A stretch of 51,542 bases of DNA from Spirochaetales bacterium (lineage in GTDB: Bacteria; Spirochaetota; Spirochaetia; JAFGXN01), in contig JAFGXN010000112.1 in assembly GCA_016936615.1 (NCBI GenBank), forward strand, positions 1-51,542, written 5' to 3'. Made by a program: the position numbers and the translations under genes. Shown here piece after piece: positions 9,093 through 20,110 of the stretch. Each line of letters opens with the position of its first letter. Position 1 is the stretch's first letter. A model generated the notes under the pieces. The model was given only the letters and a program-made list of their open reading frames with translations, had not been told where the DNA came from and ran no database searches.

Positions 9093-10859
9093 CTATTTCG
9101 TCTGATTATTTTCTTCTTTCTGAATGATGAAATTTTTACCTTCATAGACCTTAGCATTGTTAAGTTCGAATATATTGTCTGCGAAGATATCAATCTTTGT
9201 GCTCTTTACCCAGAGGCCCAAACCGCCGTTCAGAATAAATTTATTGCCGACGATTTTGATTCCAGTATGGACAAATCCACGATGAAAGACATTCTCAGGT
9301 GCGAAATTTATTGCAGGAGTTCCGCATCTGTCAAATGTATTACCCTTGATTGTCAGGTCGGTTACGATTCCAGATTCAAACCATGATTTGCCGTCATCCG
9401 CAACTAGAATCCCCGACATTCCGGTCTTCTCAAAATAATTATTTTCAATCAGAATTTTCCCCCGGCTGCTGAGCAGAAAGCCTCGAGTTGGAATATTCTT
9501 GACAACACAGTCCCGAACCTCGACATCAGCCGCCCATGTAATATTTTCAATCACGTCTGAGATGCTGAAACGCTTTACATTTCTGTCTAGAGTTAGAATA
9601 ATCTCTCGCTTGCCAACTAATTCAGATTTCTCGACAGTGTAGCTCTCCTGCTTCGGGATCAAGGAAAATTTATTCACAAATACAATCTCATCTCCGGGGG
9701 CAAAGGCATTGAAACCGAAAGTCTGATTATGTTTGAACCGAGCCTTCACCTTGTTCCCGCGGGCCCATACAGCCTGCAGATGTGTTCCGTGAACATTTAT
9801 TGCATCATCGTTTGCCCCTGAAAAAAGCACCTTCTCGACCGTGATCTTGCCACCGCAGCCGGAGAAGTGTAGCAGATCTGCCCATCCAGTGCAAATTCTG
9901 CCAGATTCTTCAGTTGGCGCAATCTTTACATTGCGGAAGGTAATATTTTTTGTGAACTGGCTGACAACACCCATTCCGTGCATATAATTTATCTGCATAT
10001 CTTCGAATGTAATGTCGGCGCTGCGTTCTAGAAACATTCCGCAGTAGTCCCTGAAAGTATTTCGCGTTGCGTAGCGATTTTTCTCAGTTAAGCTAGCATT
10101 TCCGAAAAAATTTAACTCGATCAATCCTTTTTCAATTTCACGTGCAGAAGTGTAGTTTGCTAGAGGATTTCGGCTTCTTAAAAATCGCCCTGTCGCTACG
10201 TCTAATTCCTGCGTGTAGTCACCGGCAGCCTCTTCCCAGCCTTCACCAATCCAGACCAGTTTATTCTCTCTAATCTCGTACCATGAGTCTTTGTTCAATC
10301 TGATCTGAGCCGAAGAACCATTAACTTTGACCGCTTCGAACTCGGAAATTGTCGGACGCATATAATCAAATGCAACACCAGTTATCTTAAGGTTGGAAAA
10401 ATTCCTGCTTACAAGCTCAATCATTTTTCCACGCATAATAAATCTTGAGCTGTTTCCTTCAATAATAAGATTCGCGCCATTCTCTAGCATTATTGCACAG
10501 CGTTTAGGCGAATCAGGTGCATCGTTAGTGTTTGAAATCTGGAATTTCTCAGAATATTGCCTGTCAGGGAAAAAACTATAATTTCCCACGGCAAATCGTA
10601 TTTTTACCGGGTTCTGAGTGCTTCCATTTACTTGAGGCTTTAGTGTGTGGTAAAAATTCCCATCGCGCAAAATTTCTACAATATCTCCACTCTCTAGGAC
10701 TATCTCGTTGAGTTTTGAAAAATCTTTCCATGCCTCGTTAGCTGTTTTTCCAGAGTTTTCATCAGATCCGTTCTGTGGATCTATGTACCAGATATTATTT
10801 GCCATAGCAGTATTCGCTGCAAATAATAATCCAATAAAAAAAGCGATTTTTTTTATCAT
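9093..10859 (-). CDS. GH110 alpha-1,3-galactosidase, secreted
   Basis: A 588-residue protein with a signal peptidase I signal (cleavage after ANTAMA, residue 20). The mature part opens with IDPQNGSDENSG and folds as a parallel beta-helix. The hallmark GH110 stretches are present: YMHGMGVVSQ, ADLLHFSGC (residues 327-335) and GANDDAINVHGTH (Asp351, Asp352). These Asp residues match the active-site carboxylates described for GH110, an inverting exo-alpha-1,3-galactosidase family acting on blood-group-B-like or linear Gal-alpha-1,3-Gal ends and on algal galactans. It is the first gene of a two-gene operon with GH29, starting at GGAGACTAAAAATG. The divergent promoter region to the phosphodiesterase gene holds a LacI-type operator and the ATTAAGTTGAGAA motif. 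Confidence 0.9.
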   Translation of the reverse strand: MIKKIAFFIGLLFAANTAMANNIWYIDPQNGSDENSGKTANEAWKDFSKLNEIVLESGDIVEILRDGNFYHTLKPQVNGSTQNPVKIRFAVGNYSFFPDRQYSEKFQISNTNDAPDSPKRCAIMLENGANLIIEGNSSRFIMRGKMIELVSRNFSNLKITGVAFDYMRPTISEFEAVKVNGSSAQIRLNKDSWYEIRENKLVWIGEGWEEAAGDYTQELDVATGRFLRSRNPLANYTSAREIEKGLIELNFFGNASLTEKNRYATRNTFRDYCGMFLERSADITFEDMQINYMHGMGVVSQFTKNITFRNVKIAPTEESGRICTGWADLLHFSGCGGKITVEKVLFSGANDDAINVHGTHLQAVWARGNKVKARFKHNQTFGFNAFAPGDEIVFVNKFSLIPKQESYTVEKSELVGKREIILTLDRNVKRFSISDVIENITWAADVEVRDCVVKNIPTRGFLLSSRGKILIENNYFEKTGMSGILVADDGKSWFESGIVTDLTIKGNTFDRCGTPAINFAPENVFHRGFVHTGIKIVGNKFILNGGLGLWVKSTKIDIFADNIFELNNAKVYEGKNFIIQKEENNQTK

Positions 10860-10891
10860 TTTTAGTCTCCTGTTTTTATTATCGTAAAAAA

Positions 10892-10904
10892 ATTAAGTTG
10901 AGAA
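10892..10904. promoter_or_regulatory. ATTAAGTTGAGAA motif, copy 1
   Basis: A 13-base motif in the divergent region between GH110 and the phosphodiesterase gene. It recurs at 16467-16479 exactly and at 20086-20098 with one change. Function unknown; a binding site is possible. Confidence 0.4.
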
Positions 10905-10937
10905 ACTCTTTTTTTTGTGGACAAAAATATTATATCG

Positions 10938-10951
10938 TGGTAACGTTAACA
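10938..10951. promoter_or_regulatory. LacI-type operator in the divergent GH110/phosphodiesterase region
   Basis: TGGTAACGTTAACA is palindromic at six of seven pairs with the central CG typical of LacI/GalR operators. It lies just after a TATTATAT stretch that could be the -10 box of the phosphodiesterase gene and 18 bases before its start codon, where a bound repressor would block transcription. The nearby LacI-family gene at 15175-16251 is the likely partner. Confidence 0.6.
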
Positions 10952-10968
10952 TTGTAAAGGAGAAATTT

Positions 10969-11841
10969 ATGCGTTATACCAGAATTTTAATGATTACTAT
11001 ACTTTTATCATCTTGTTTTAGCCCTGATTCATTACAAGTTGATTATCTTGCTGAATCTGAAGTTATTAAATTTTCTAATACAATAGAAGAAGCTCTTCCT
11101 CAGACAGTAATCTTTGAGAAAGTTGAGAATTTTATAAAGAGTTCCGGAGATAAGAAAAAAAAGGTTCTTGTTGTAGGCTGGGATGGTGTAAGATTGGATG
11201 CTATGTTGACTGCTAAGACAAAGAATCTTGATTCAATAGCAACTGATGCCTATGTTCTTTACACAGGTGGAGATAAGGATAATTTACAGTACACAAGCAG
11301 TGGACCAGGATGGGCTACAATCTTAACTGGAGAGTGGGCTGATGTTAATGGTATTGTCAATAATGGAATTGAAAGAAAGAACAGTGGAGTTCCAAGTTTC
11401 TTGAAGGCTGTCAAATCTATAGATTCTAATTTAAAGATAGGTTCAGCTGTTAATTGGGCGCCAATAAACTTGAATATACTTGGAGATGAGCTTGAGCTTT
11501 TGGAATTTCATTCAGAAGGGGTAAGTGACGACAAGACTGCTGATAAGGCTGTTGAGTTTATTCGAAGTGGTGTTGATGTTCTTTTTGTTCAGCTAGATAA
11601 TCCTGATGCATTTGGTCACGGCGGTGGATTTACTCCATTCTGTCCAAGTTATGTTGGTTCGATTTCTGTAGCTGACAGGAGGCTTGGTAGAATGCTTGAT
11701 GCTGTATATGCTAGCGCAGCGAAGAATGATGAAGATTGGTTGGTTTTGGTTACAACTGACCATGGTGGTTATGGAAAGAATCACGGCGGACACTCTTATG
11801 CCGAAAGAACTGTCTGGCTTGTTTCTAATAAAAAATTATAA
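10969..11841 (+). CDS. Type I phosphodiesterase/alkaline-phosphatase-fold lipoprotein
   Basis: A 290-residue protein. Start at ATG 10969 is chosen for its AAAGGAG ribosome binding site and the lipoprotein signal (LSSC, Cys16) directly after it. Metal-binding motifs of the nucleotide pyrophosphatase/phosphodiesterase branch are present: VVGWDGVR (Asp), SGPGWATILTG holding the Ser/Thr nucleophile, QLDNPDAFGH (Asp, His), TTDHGG (Asp, His) and a final GGH. The protein is short for the family (often 400 or more) but no motif is missing. It is not a sulfatase, as the C/S-x-P-x-R signature is absent. It is transcribed divergently from GH110 and probably controlled by the LacI-type operator at 10938. 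The substrate is unknown; a phosphodiester in the target glycan is a guess. Confidence 0.8.
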   Translation: MRYTRILMITILLSSCFSPDSLQVDYLAESEVIKFSNTIEEALPQTVIFEKVENFIKSSGDKKKKVLVVGWDGVRLDAMLTAKTKNLDSIATDAYVLYTGGDKDNLQYTSSGPGWATILTGEWADVNGIVNNGIERKNSGVPSFLKAVKSIDSNLKIGSAVNWAPINLNILGDELELLEFHSEGVSDDKTADKAVEFIRSGVDVLFVQLDNPDAFGHGGGFTPFCPSYVGSISVADRRLGRMLDAVYASAAKNDEDWLVLVTTDHGGYGKNHGGHSYAERTVWLVSNKKL

Positions 11842-11880
11842 TTTTATATTTTGCCCCTTGCAAAAATATAATTTTTCCCT

Positions 11881-11914
11881 AGTCTTAGCCATCGTTGATG
11901 GTTAAGACTTTTTC
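11881..11914 (+). terminator. Rho-independent terminator after the phosphodiesterase gene
   Basis: Thirteen-base stem AGTCTTAGCCATC with GATGGTTAAGACT (one G-T pair), three-base loop, then T5. It separates this gene from the GH27 operon. Confidence 0.85.
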
Positions 11915-11941
11915 TATTATTATTAATTTTATGGAGGTCTT

Positions 11942-13507
11942 ATGAAAAAGGTTATAGTATTGGTTCTAAGCCTTGTATTTTTCTCTTGTGCATCTACTGA
12001 AAATTTTATGGAGATTCGAACACCTGCACCGTCAGATGTTCCAATGATAAACGGAGCTAAGGTGTTTGGCGTCAGAGCAGGTCACCCTTTTTTTTACAAA
12101 ATACCTGCTACAGGAAAGGGTTCTCTTGTCTATAGTGTTGAAAATCTTCCTGTTGGTTTGTTAGTAAATAGTGAAAATGGTTGCATTACTGGCTCAATCG
12201 ACAAAGACGGGGAGTATCAGGTTGTTTTTGTTGTAAAAAACAGTCTCGGCACTGCAAAACGTGAGTTTAAAATCATTGTTGGCGAAAATATCGGACTGAC
12301 TCCTGTAATGGGCTGGAACAGCTGGTATATCTGGTCTGAATCGATCAGTCAGCAGAAAGTTATAGATGCTGCGAAGGCATTAGTTGATACTGGATTAGTT
12401 AATTATGGATGGAGTTATATAAATATCGATGACTGCTGGCAGGGTGTCAGAGGCGGAGAGAATAATGCAATTCAAGGAAATGAGCGTTTTCCAGATATGA
12501 AGGCAATGTGCGCAACTGTCCATTCTATGGGTGTAAAAGTTGGTCTCTATTCGACGCCATGGATTGGTTCTTACGCAGGATTTGTCGGTTCGACAAGCGA
12601 CAATCCTACTGGAGATGTCTCAGCAATTTCCGTTCCGATGGAGCAGCGAAATCAGGAGTTTCAGGTCTTCGGCCGTTCGCCGAATGTCATCGAGCTGGGT
12701 TATAATCGTATCGGAAAGTACTGGCTAGGCGATAAAGACGCCTTGCAGTGGGGAGAGTGGGGGATTGATTTAGTTAAGATTGACTGGAATCCTATCGATA
12801 TTCCAACTTCAAAGCGGTTTTATAATGATTTGAAGGCTTCTGGGCGTGATATCATATTGAGTCTTTCAAATAATGCTTCGCTAGATATAGCTTCAGAACT
12901 TGGAACTAATGCTGATTACTGGAGAATTTCAGGCGATATCGAAGATGAGTGGGGCAGTATAAATCGTATTGTTAAAAAAGGTAAGAAGTGGAAGAAATTC
13001 GTAGGTCCAAGTAGTTATGGCGATCTGGATATGCTTCAAGTCGGAAAGATTGGTATTCCAAATACATTTGTAAAAGAGACTAAGCCTAGTAGATTGACAT
13101 ACGAAGAGCAATATTCTCAGGTAAGTTATTGGACATTGATGGCTTCTCCGCTTATTCTTAGCTGTGATTTAAATGATATGGATGAGTTTACGTTGAATCT
13201 TCTCACAAACCGGGAAATTATTGAGATTAGTCAGGATGAATTAGGATTAATGGCTGATTTTGTGGTGGATAACCCGTTTGTAAGGGTTCTGGTTAAGCCA
13301 CTTTATGATGGCTCATATGCAATCGGAATTTTTAATAGGTTAAATAGCTCTAAAAAAGTTACTTTTGATTTTTCAGATGGAGAGTTGCCGTCGTCATTGA
13401 GCCTCAGAGATGTATGGAGACAGAAAGATTTAGGTGTTTTTCATGATTCTATTGAAGTCTCGCTCATGGCACATGGATCAATTGTTTTGCGGGCATATAA
13501 GAATTAG
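11942..13507 (+). CDS. GH27 alpha-galactosidase with N-terminal Ig-like domain, lipoprotein
   Basis: A 521-residue protein with lipobox FFSC (Cys16). Residues about 35-115 form a putative Ig domain of He_PIG type (GLLVNSENGCITGSI). The GH27 barrel starts at LTPVMGWNSWYIW and contains INIDDCWQG, the nucleophile strand LVKIDWNP (Asp) and the acid/base strand RISGDIEDEW (Asp). A small beta domain ends the protein. GH27 enzymes remove terminal alpha-galactose with retention. The gene has GGAGG before its start and is followed 10 bases later by the beta-propeller gene, so the two form an operon. Together with GH110 it covers two kinds of alpha-galactose linkage. Related members act as beta-L-arabinopyranosidases, which is an alternative. 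Confidence 0.88.
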   Translation: MKKVIVLVLSLVFFSCASTENFMEIRTPAPSDVPMINGAKVFGVRAGHPFFYKIPATGKGSLVYSVENLPVGLLVNSENGCITGSIDKDGEYQVVFVVKNSLGTAKREFKIIVGENIGLTPVMGWNSWYIWSESISQQKVIDAAKALVDTGLVNYGWSYINIDDCWQGVRGGENNAIQGNERFPDMKAMCATVHSMGVKVGLYSTPWIGSYAGFVGSTSDNPTGDVSAISVPMEQRNQEFQVFGRSPNVIELGYNRIGKYWLGDKDALQWGEWGIDLVKIDWNPIDIPTSKRFYNDLKASGRDIILSLSNNASLDIASELGTNADYWRISGDIEDEWGSINRIVKKGKKWKKFVGPSSYGDLDMLQVGKIGIPNTFVKETKPSRLTYEEQYSQVSYWTLMASPLILSCDLNDMDEFTLNLLTNREIIEISQDELGLMADFVVDNPFVRVLVKPLYDGSYAIGIFNRLNSSKKVTFDFSDGELPSSLSLRDVWRQKDLGVFHDSIEVSLMAHGSIVLRAYKN

Positions 13508-13517
13508 GGGGAGTTTT

Positions 13518-15134
13518 ATGAAAAAGTTTTTTTTAATACTATCATGTTTAATTTCTATTTCAGCATTTGCTTTGGATACTCAGAGAAGTCGACCTGCAGA
13601 GTGGGATAGTCTTGTTTTTGGCGGACGTTTTGTCGATTTGTTTCTGCCGGTTCCTGCTACAGATATGACTAGCGATGTATGGGGGCTTGATAAAGTAAAG
13701 CCTCGAAGTTCTGTTATTGGAATAGAAGACAGTGAATACTCATACTGGGGTGGAAATATTATTCTAGGAGATGATGGAAAGTATCATCTTTTTGTCTGTA
13801 GATGGGAAGAGAGCGCATTCCTTGGTCATAACTATTGGCCACACTCTACTGTTGTTCATGCTGTATCTGATACCTCTTTTGGACCATTTAAGGTGGTAAA
13901 AGAGATTGGGAAGGGGCATAATCCTGAAGTTTATCGATTAAAAGATGGTTCATATGTACTTTATGTTATTGGCGGTGCTTATCGTTCTCAGACTATTAAC
14001 GGAGATTGGGATTATTTTAAACTTTCATTTAATCGTCGTGGAAGAAAAATTCATGATGGTCTGTCTAATTTAAGTTTTGCCCAGAGAGAAGATGGCTCTA
14101 TTTTGATGGTCTGTCGGGGTGGTGGAATATGGGTAAGTCGTGATGGACTAGCTTTTTCCCAGGTTTCAAATAAATCAGTATATCCTGCTGTTGCAGGCGA
14201 ATATGAAGATCCTGTCATCTGGAGGACTGAGAACCAGTATCATCTAATTGTGAATGATTGGTACGGACGAATTGCTTATCATCTGCGGTCGAAGAATGGA
14301 ATTGATTGGACTCTTGATCCGGGTGAGGCCTATTTGCCAGGAATTGATAGATATTCGGACGGAACTCTAGTTGACTGGTATAAGTTTGAGCGGATGAAAA
14401 TTTTTCAGGACTCAAGATTGCGGGTTACTCAGGCTAATTTTGCAGTAATTGATACAATCAAAAATGATGACAAGCCGAACGATAATCATAGCTCTAAAAA
14501 TATTGTAATTCCTATAGAAAAAGAGAAGATTTTATCGATGGAAGAGTCTGTTGATAAGGTTTCAGGCAAGTCAGTCTATGTTGTAAGGATTGAAGCTGAG
14601 TCTGATTTTTTCCCAAATGAGGAAGTAGATATTGAGTTGCTTCGCTTTGGTTCTCCTAATTCTGTTAACTTTGGCAGAGGTGCAAAGGCTGTATCTTCTT
14701 CAAATAGTGGGGAAGATTTGATAGTTGTCTTTGAGTCCGATTCTGCCGAGTTCGGTGACGATGATTTTGTTGGTAGGCTACTTGGACAGAGCAAGTCTGG
14801 CAGATTGATTCATGGTTATGCGAGGCTTGGATGGGTTGATTATTCTGGATTTATTCTTTCAAGTACAAGTATGAAGATCCGAAACTCTTCCAAATCTGCA
14901 AAGGTTTTCATAGATATTGAGAATTTTGGTCATGAAGATTATGCTGGTGGTGCGGTTGAGGTCTGTATTACCAAAAAAGGCAAGACTTCTGTAGTTAAGG
15001 GTTTTATTCCTCGGATTCCTGCATATTCGAAGGTTACTGTTGTGCTAGATTCTCAGTCTAGGATAGATTATCTTTGTGCCGATAAGATTGAGGTTATCGC
15101 AGAAGGGCAGAAGAGCCCACTAATTGTAAAATAA
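13518..15134 (+). CDS. Secreted beta-propeller protein, putative glycosidase (GH43/GH117-like)
   Basis: A 538-residue protein. ATG 13518 is preceded by GGGGGAG and followed by a clean signal peptide ending SAFA. Longer versions starting inside the GH27 gene lack any signal. The first 320 residues show propeller-type repeats: YSYWGGNIILGDDGKYHLF, GHNPEVYRLKDGSYVLY, YEDPVIWRTENQYHL. Acidic residues at blade starts and the EDPV stretch recall the five-bladed GH32/43/68/117 clans. The C-terminal 180 residues look like a beta-sandwich. It is co-transcribed with the GH27 alpha-galactosidase. Members of GH117 cut anhydrogalactose in algal galactans, so a role on modified galactose is possible; no catalytic residue can be assigned with confidence from sequence alone. 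Confidence 0.6.
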   Translation: MKKFFLILSCLISISAFALDTQRSRPAEWDSLVFGGRFVDLFLPVPATDMTSDVWGLDKVKPRSSVIGIEDSEYSYWGGNIILGDDGKYHLFVCRWEESAFLGHNYWPHSTVVHAVSDTSFGPFKVVKEIGKGHNPEVYRLKDGSYVLYVIGGAYRSQTINGDWDYFKLSFNRRGRKIHDGLSNLSFAQREDGSILMVCRGGGIWVSRDGLAFSQVSNKSVYPAVAGEYEDPVIWRTENQYHLIVNDWYGRIAYHLRSKNGIDWTLDPGEAYLPGIDRYSDGTLVDWYKFERMKIFQDSRLRVTQANFAVIDTIKNDDKPNDNHSSKNIVIPIEKEKILSMEESVDKVSGKSVYVVRIEAESDFFPNEEVDIELLRFGSPNSVNFGRGAKAVSSSNSGEDLIVVFESDSAEFGDDDFVGRLLGQSKSGRLIHGYARLGWVDYSGFILSSTSMKIRNSSKSAKVFIDIENFGHEDYAGGAVEVCITKKGKTSVVKGFIPRIPAYSKVTVVLDSQSRIDYLCADKIEVIAEGQKSPLIVK

Positions 15135-15152
15135 TTTTTTTCAAAAAAAAAG

Positions 15153-15176
15153 GGAGAGCAGTTGCTCTCCTTTTTT
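15153..15176. terminator. Bidirectional terminator between the GH27 operon and the LacI gene
   Basis: GGAGAGC, loop AGTT, GCTCTCC, flanked by A9 on the left and T6 on the right, so it works in both directions. It touches the stop codon of the repressor gene. Confidence 0.85.
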
Positions 15177-16251
15177 AGTATAGAACCAGATCCATAAGAT
15201 CCATGTTTTTGTTGTGCATATCGACGTTTTCTTTTGTAAAGATATCTAGTGGCAGGGTGTATTCAGATTTAAGATCTGAAATAGGATTTCTCAATGCTGT
15301 GTAGAGCATTTTTATTCCGAGATAGCCTTGCATTTCTGGTCTTTGACCAATTACTGCAAATATCTTATCTTCCTTTAAGGCTTTTACGTTATTTCCAGTA
15401 AGGTCATATGTAATAATTATAGGAATTTCCTTGCCAAATGTTGTTTCCCATAGATTTCCTGCATACCATCCAGTTTCATCAGCGGTGAAGATAGCAGAGC
15501 AGTTTGCAATTTTTTCTGAGTACTGTTCAAAGATCATATCGTATCCTAGTTCCTTGTTGAGGTTCGCAAGTTCTAGGGTTTCAATCTTAAATTTATTGTG
15601 CTCTTCATTATATTCTATAAAACCCTTCATCCTGTTTTTATTATGAATATTAAGATCTTTGGGGTGTATTATTAATACGCTATCATTTTTTCTTAATTTA
15701 AGACTTATGATGTGGGCAGCAAGTCTTCCACTCTGTTTTGAGTTTTGTCCAATAAAGCTCTTAATATTTCGTGATGGATTATCTATCTTTGTGTCAAAAG
15801 TTATAACTGGTTTGTCATAGTTTTGCAGTAACTCTGTGGTTAATTCTTCAAAAATAGGAGCAATCAATAGTCCATTATTATCAGTCTTGAGAAAATCATT
15901 TATAGCTTCAGTGAAAGAGGTTTTATTTCGACGATCATAAAAAAACTTCTGAATTCTAACTCCCAATCTTGATAATTCCTCTGCGCACAAATCAATACCT
16001 TTCTCTGGAGCCTTCCAGAAGGCTGAATCCGTCTCTGGTATAGGTATGATTACACCAAAATTCCACGCTTTTGATCTTGAGATGCTCCCTGCAAAGGGAT
16101 TAGGTTTGTATCCAGTTTCCTTGATAATTTGCCTAATCTTCTCTTCTGTCTTGGGCGCTATCTTCCCTCTGTTGTTCAGGTATCTATCAATCGTTCCAAT
16201 GGATACACCTGATAGTCTTGCAATATCTTTAATAGTAATTGTTTGTTTCAC
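15175..16251 (-). CDS. LacI-family transcriptional repressor
   Basis: A 358-residue regulator. The first 55 residues form the LacI helix-turn-helix (TIKDIARLSGVSIGTIDRYL), ending in the hinge region. The rest is a periplasmic-binding-protein fold (VIIPIPETDSAFW onward) that would bind a sugar signal. I place the start at GTG 16251 because AAAGGA precedes it and because the alternative ATG at 16275 lies only two bases from the -10 box of a good promoter, so it would be outside the mRNA. It sits among the glycosidase genes, convergent with the GH27 operon. It probably controls GH2 and the GH110/phosphodiesterase region through the LacI-type palindromes at 20047 and 10938. The effector is unknown. 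Confidence 0.9.
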   Translation of the reverse strand: MKQTITIKDIARLSGVSIGTIDRYLNNRGKIAPKTEEKIRQIIKETGYKPNPFAGSISRSKAWNFGVIIPIPETDSAFWKAPEKGIDLCAEELSRLGVRIQKFFYDRRNKTSFTEAINDFLKTDNNGLLIAPIFEELTTELLQNYDKPVITFDTKIDNPSRNIKSFIGQNSKQSGRLAAHIISLKLRKNDSVLIIHPKDLNIHNKNRMKGFIEYNEEHNKFKIETLELANLNKELGYDMIFEQYSEKIANCSAIFTADETGWYAGNLWETTFGKEIPIIITYDLTGNNVKALKEDKIFAVIGQRPEMQGYLGIKMLYTALRNPISDLKSEYTLPLDIFTKENVDMHNKNMDLMDLVLY

Positions 16252-16277
16252 GGTCCAATCCTTTTTTAGCCTCATTT

Positions 16278-16306
16278 ATGATAACTCAAAAAAAAAAACG
16301 GGTCAA
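16278..16306 (-). promoter_or_regulatory. Promoter of the LacI-family gene
   Basis: On the minus strand TTGACC, 17 bases (mostly T) and TATCAT. The position of the -10 box rules out ATG 16275 as the start and supports GTG 16251. Confidence 0.7.
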
Positions 16307-16319
16307 TGATAGATTTGTT

Positions 16320-16331
16320 ATTGTTAACAAT
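16320..16331. promoter_or_regulatory. Palindrome upstream of the LacI gene, possible autoregulatory site
   Basis: ATTGTTAACAAT is a perfect 12-base palindrome 14 bases upstream of the -35 box of the repressor gene. It lacks the central CG of the other two operators, so binding by the same regulator is uncertain. Confidence 0.35.
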
Positions 16332-16674
16332 TAAAAATTATTTTATTTATTATTAAAAAAAAATGAGTTAATAATTGTATTTAACCCCATTTTTTAACTG
16401 AATTATAATGAATTATTGAGGTCGTTTTTGCTAGATATTTATAATCTTTTTGTTTCTAACAATTGCATTAAGTTGAGAACCTGTTTCTGCAGTTCCCCAT
16501 AGCTCTTTTGTTGATAACAGTTGAGCCACTTTGAATTGTTTCTTTGTAAAAATGGAGAATTTTTATATTTAGATTCCTTTTGTTGATTGTATTATCTTAT
16601 TCTGAGAATTTATATGTAATAATAGATACAATATGTGATACAATTAAAATTATATGTCATTTAAAGGAGCTAAT
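16332..16674. other. Gene-free stretch between the repressor and the lysine-rich microprotein
   Basis: About 340 AT-rich bases without a convincing gene. They hold the second ATTAAGTTGAGAA motif (16467-16479) and a weak dyad TGTTGATAACA near 16510. Possible -10-like boxes (for example TACAAT at 16639) lie before the microprotein start. No RNA gene was recognised. Confidence 0.5.
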
Positions 16675-16788
16675 ATGCCAAAAGACAAAAATGCTAAAAA
16701 AGAGGATAAGAAAAAACCTCTAAAAACTGCAAAAGAAAAAAAGCAGGAAAAGAACGAGAAGAAAGGTAATAAAAAAAATAGTGATTAA
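16675..16788 (+). CDS. Lysine-rich microprotein of 37 residues
   Basis: The protein begins MPKDKNAKKEDKKKPLKTA and is made mostly of Lys, Glu, Asp and Asn, with no hydrophobic segment. AAAGGAG lies 6 bases before the ATG and a rho-independent terminator begins 12 bases after the stop, so this looks like a complete single-gene transcription unit. Such basic, disordered peptides may bind nucleic acid or ribosomes, but I do not recognise a family and give no function. The high A content alone could create such an open frame, yet the well-placed ribosome binding site and terminator argue for a real gene. Confidence 0.6.
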   Translation: MPKDKNAKKEDKKKPLKTAKEKKQEKNEKKGNKKNSD

Positions 16789-16800
16789 TTTTTTTATTTA

Positions 16801-16830
16801 AAAACCCCAGAAATGGGGTTTTGTTTTTTT
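16801..16830 (+). terminator. Rho-independent terminator after the microprotein
   Basis: AAAACCCC and GGGGTTTT around a 6-base loop, followed by a G and T7. Confidence 0.85.
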
Positions 16831-16944
16831 CCTGCATTAAGAAAGTTAATCTATTTCCCTGAACCTATTTAGTATGTGGTTCGAATTGTTAATCAAGAAC
16901 TATTTATGAATTTACGTAAAATCCCATAAAATAGCCAACTATGA

Positions 16945-20034
<3,090 letters not shown>

Positions 20035-20046
20035 TTACTCCTATAT

Positions 20047-20060
20047 TGTAAACGTTAACA
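20047..20060. promoter_or_regulatory. LacI-type operator in front of the GH2 gene
   Basis: TGTAAACGTTAACA, palindromic at six of seven pairs around a central CG, 15 bases upstream of the GH2 start codon. Nearly the same sequence lies at 10938-10951, supporting shared control. Confidence 0.65.
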
Positions 20061-20085
20061 TGATTTTTAGGAATTTGCAATTAAA

Positions 20086-20098
20086 ATTAAGTTCAGAA
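20086..20098. promoter_or_regulatory. ATTAAGTTCAGAA motif, copy 3
   Basis: A one-mismatch copy of the motif at 10892 and 16467, here 55-67 bases upstream of the GH2 start codon and 26 bases from the operator. Confidence 0.4.
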
Positions 20099-20110
20099 TT
20101 TCACTGTTCT

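Noticed and set aside
10969-11841. Sulfatase
   Set aside because: The formylglycine signature C/S-x-P-x-R is missing; the motifs fit the phosphodiesterase branch of the same fold.
16252-16275. ATG 16275 as start of the LacI-type regulator
   Set aside because: It lies two bases from the -10 box and has no ribosome binding site; GTG 16251 has AAAGGA.
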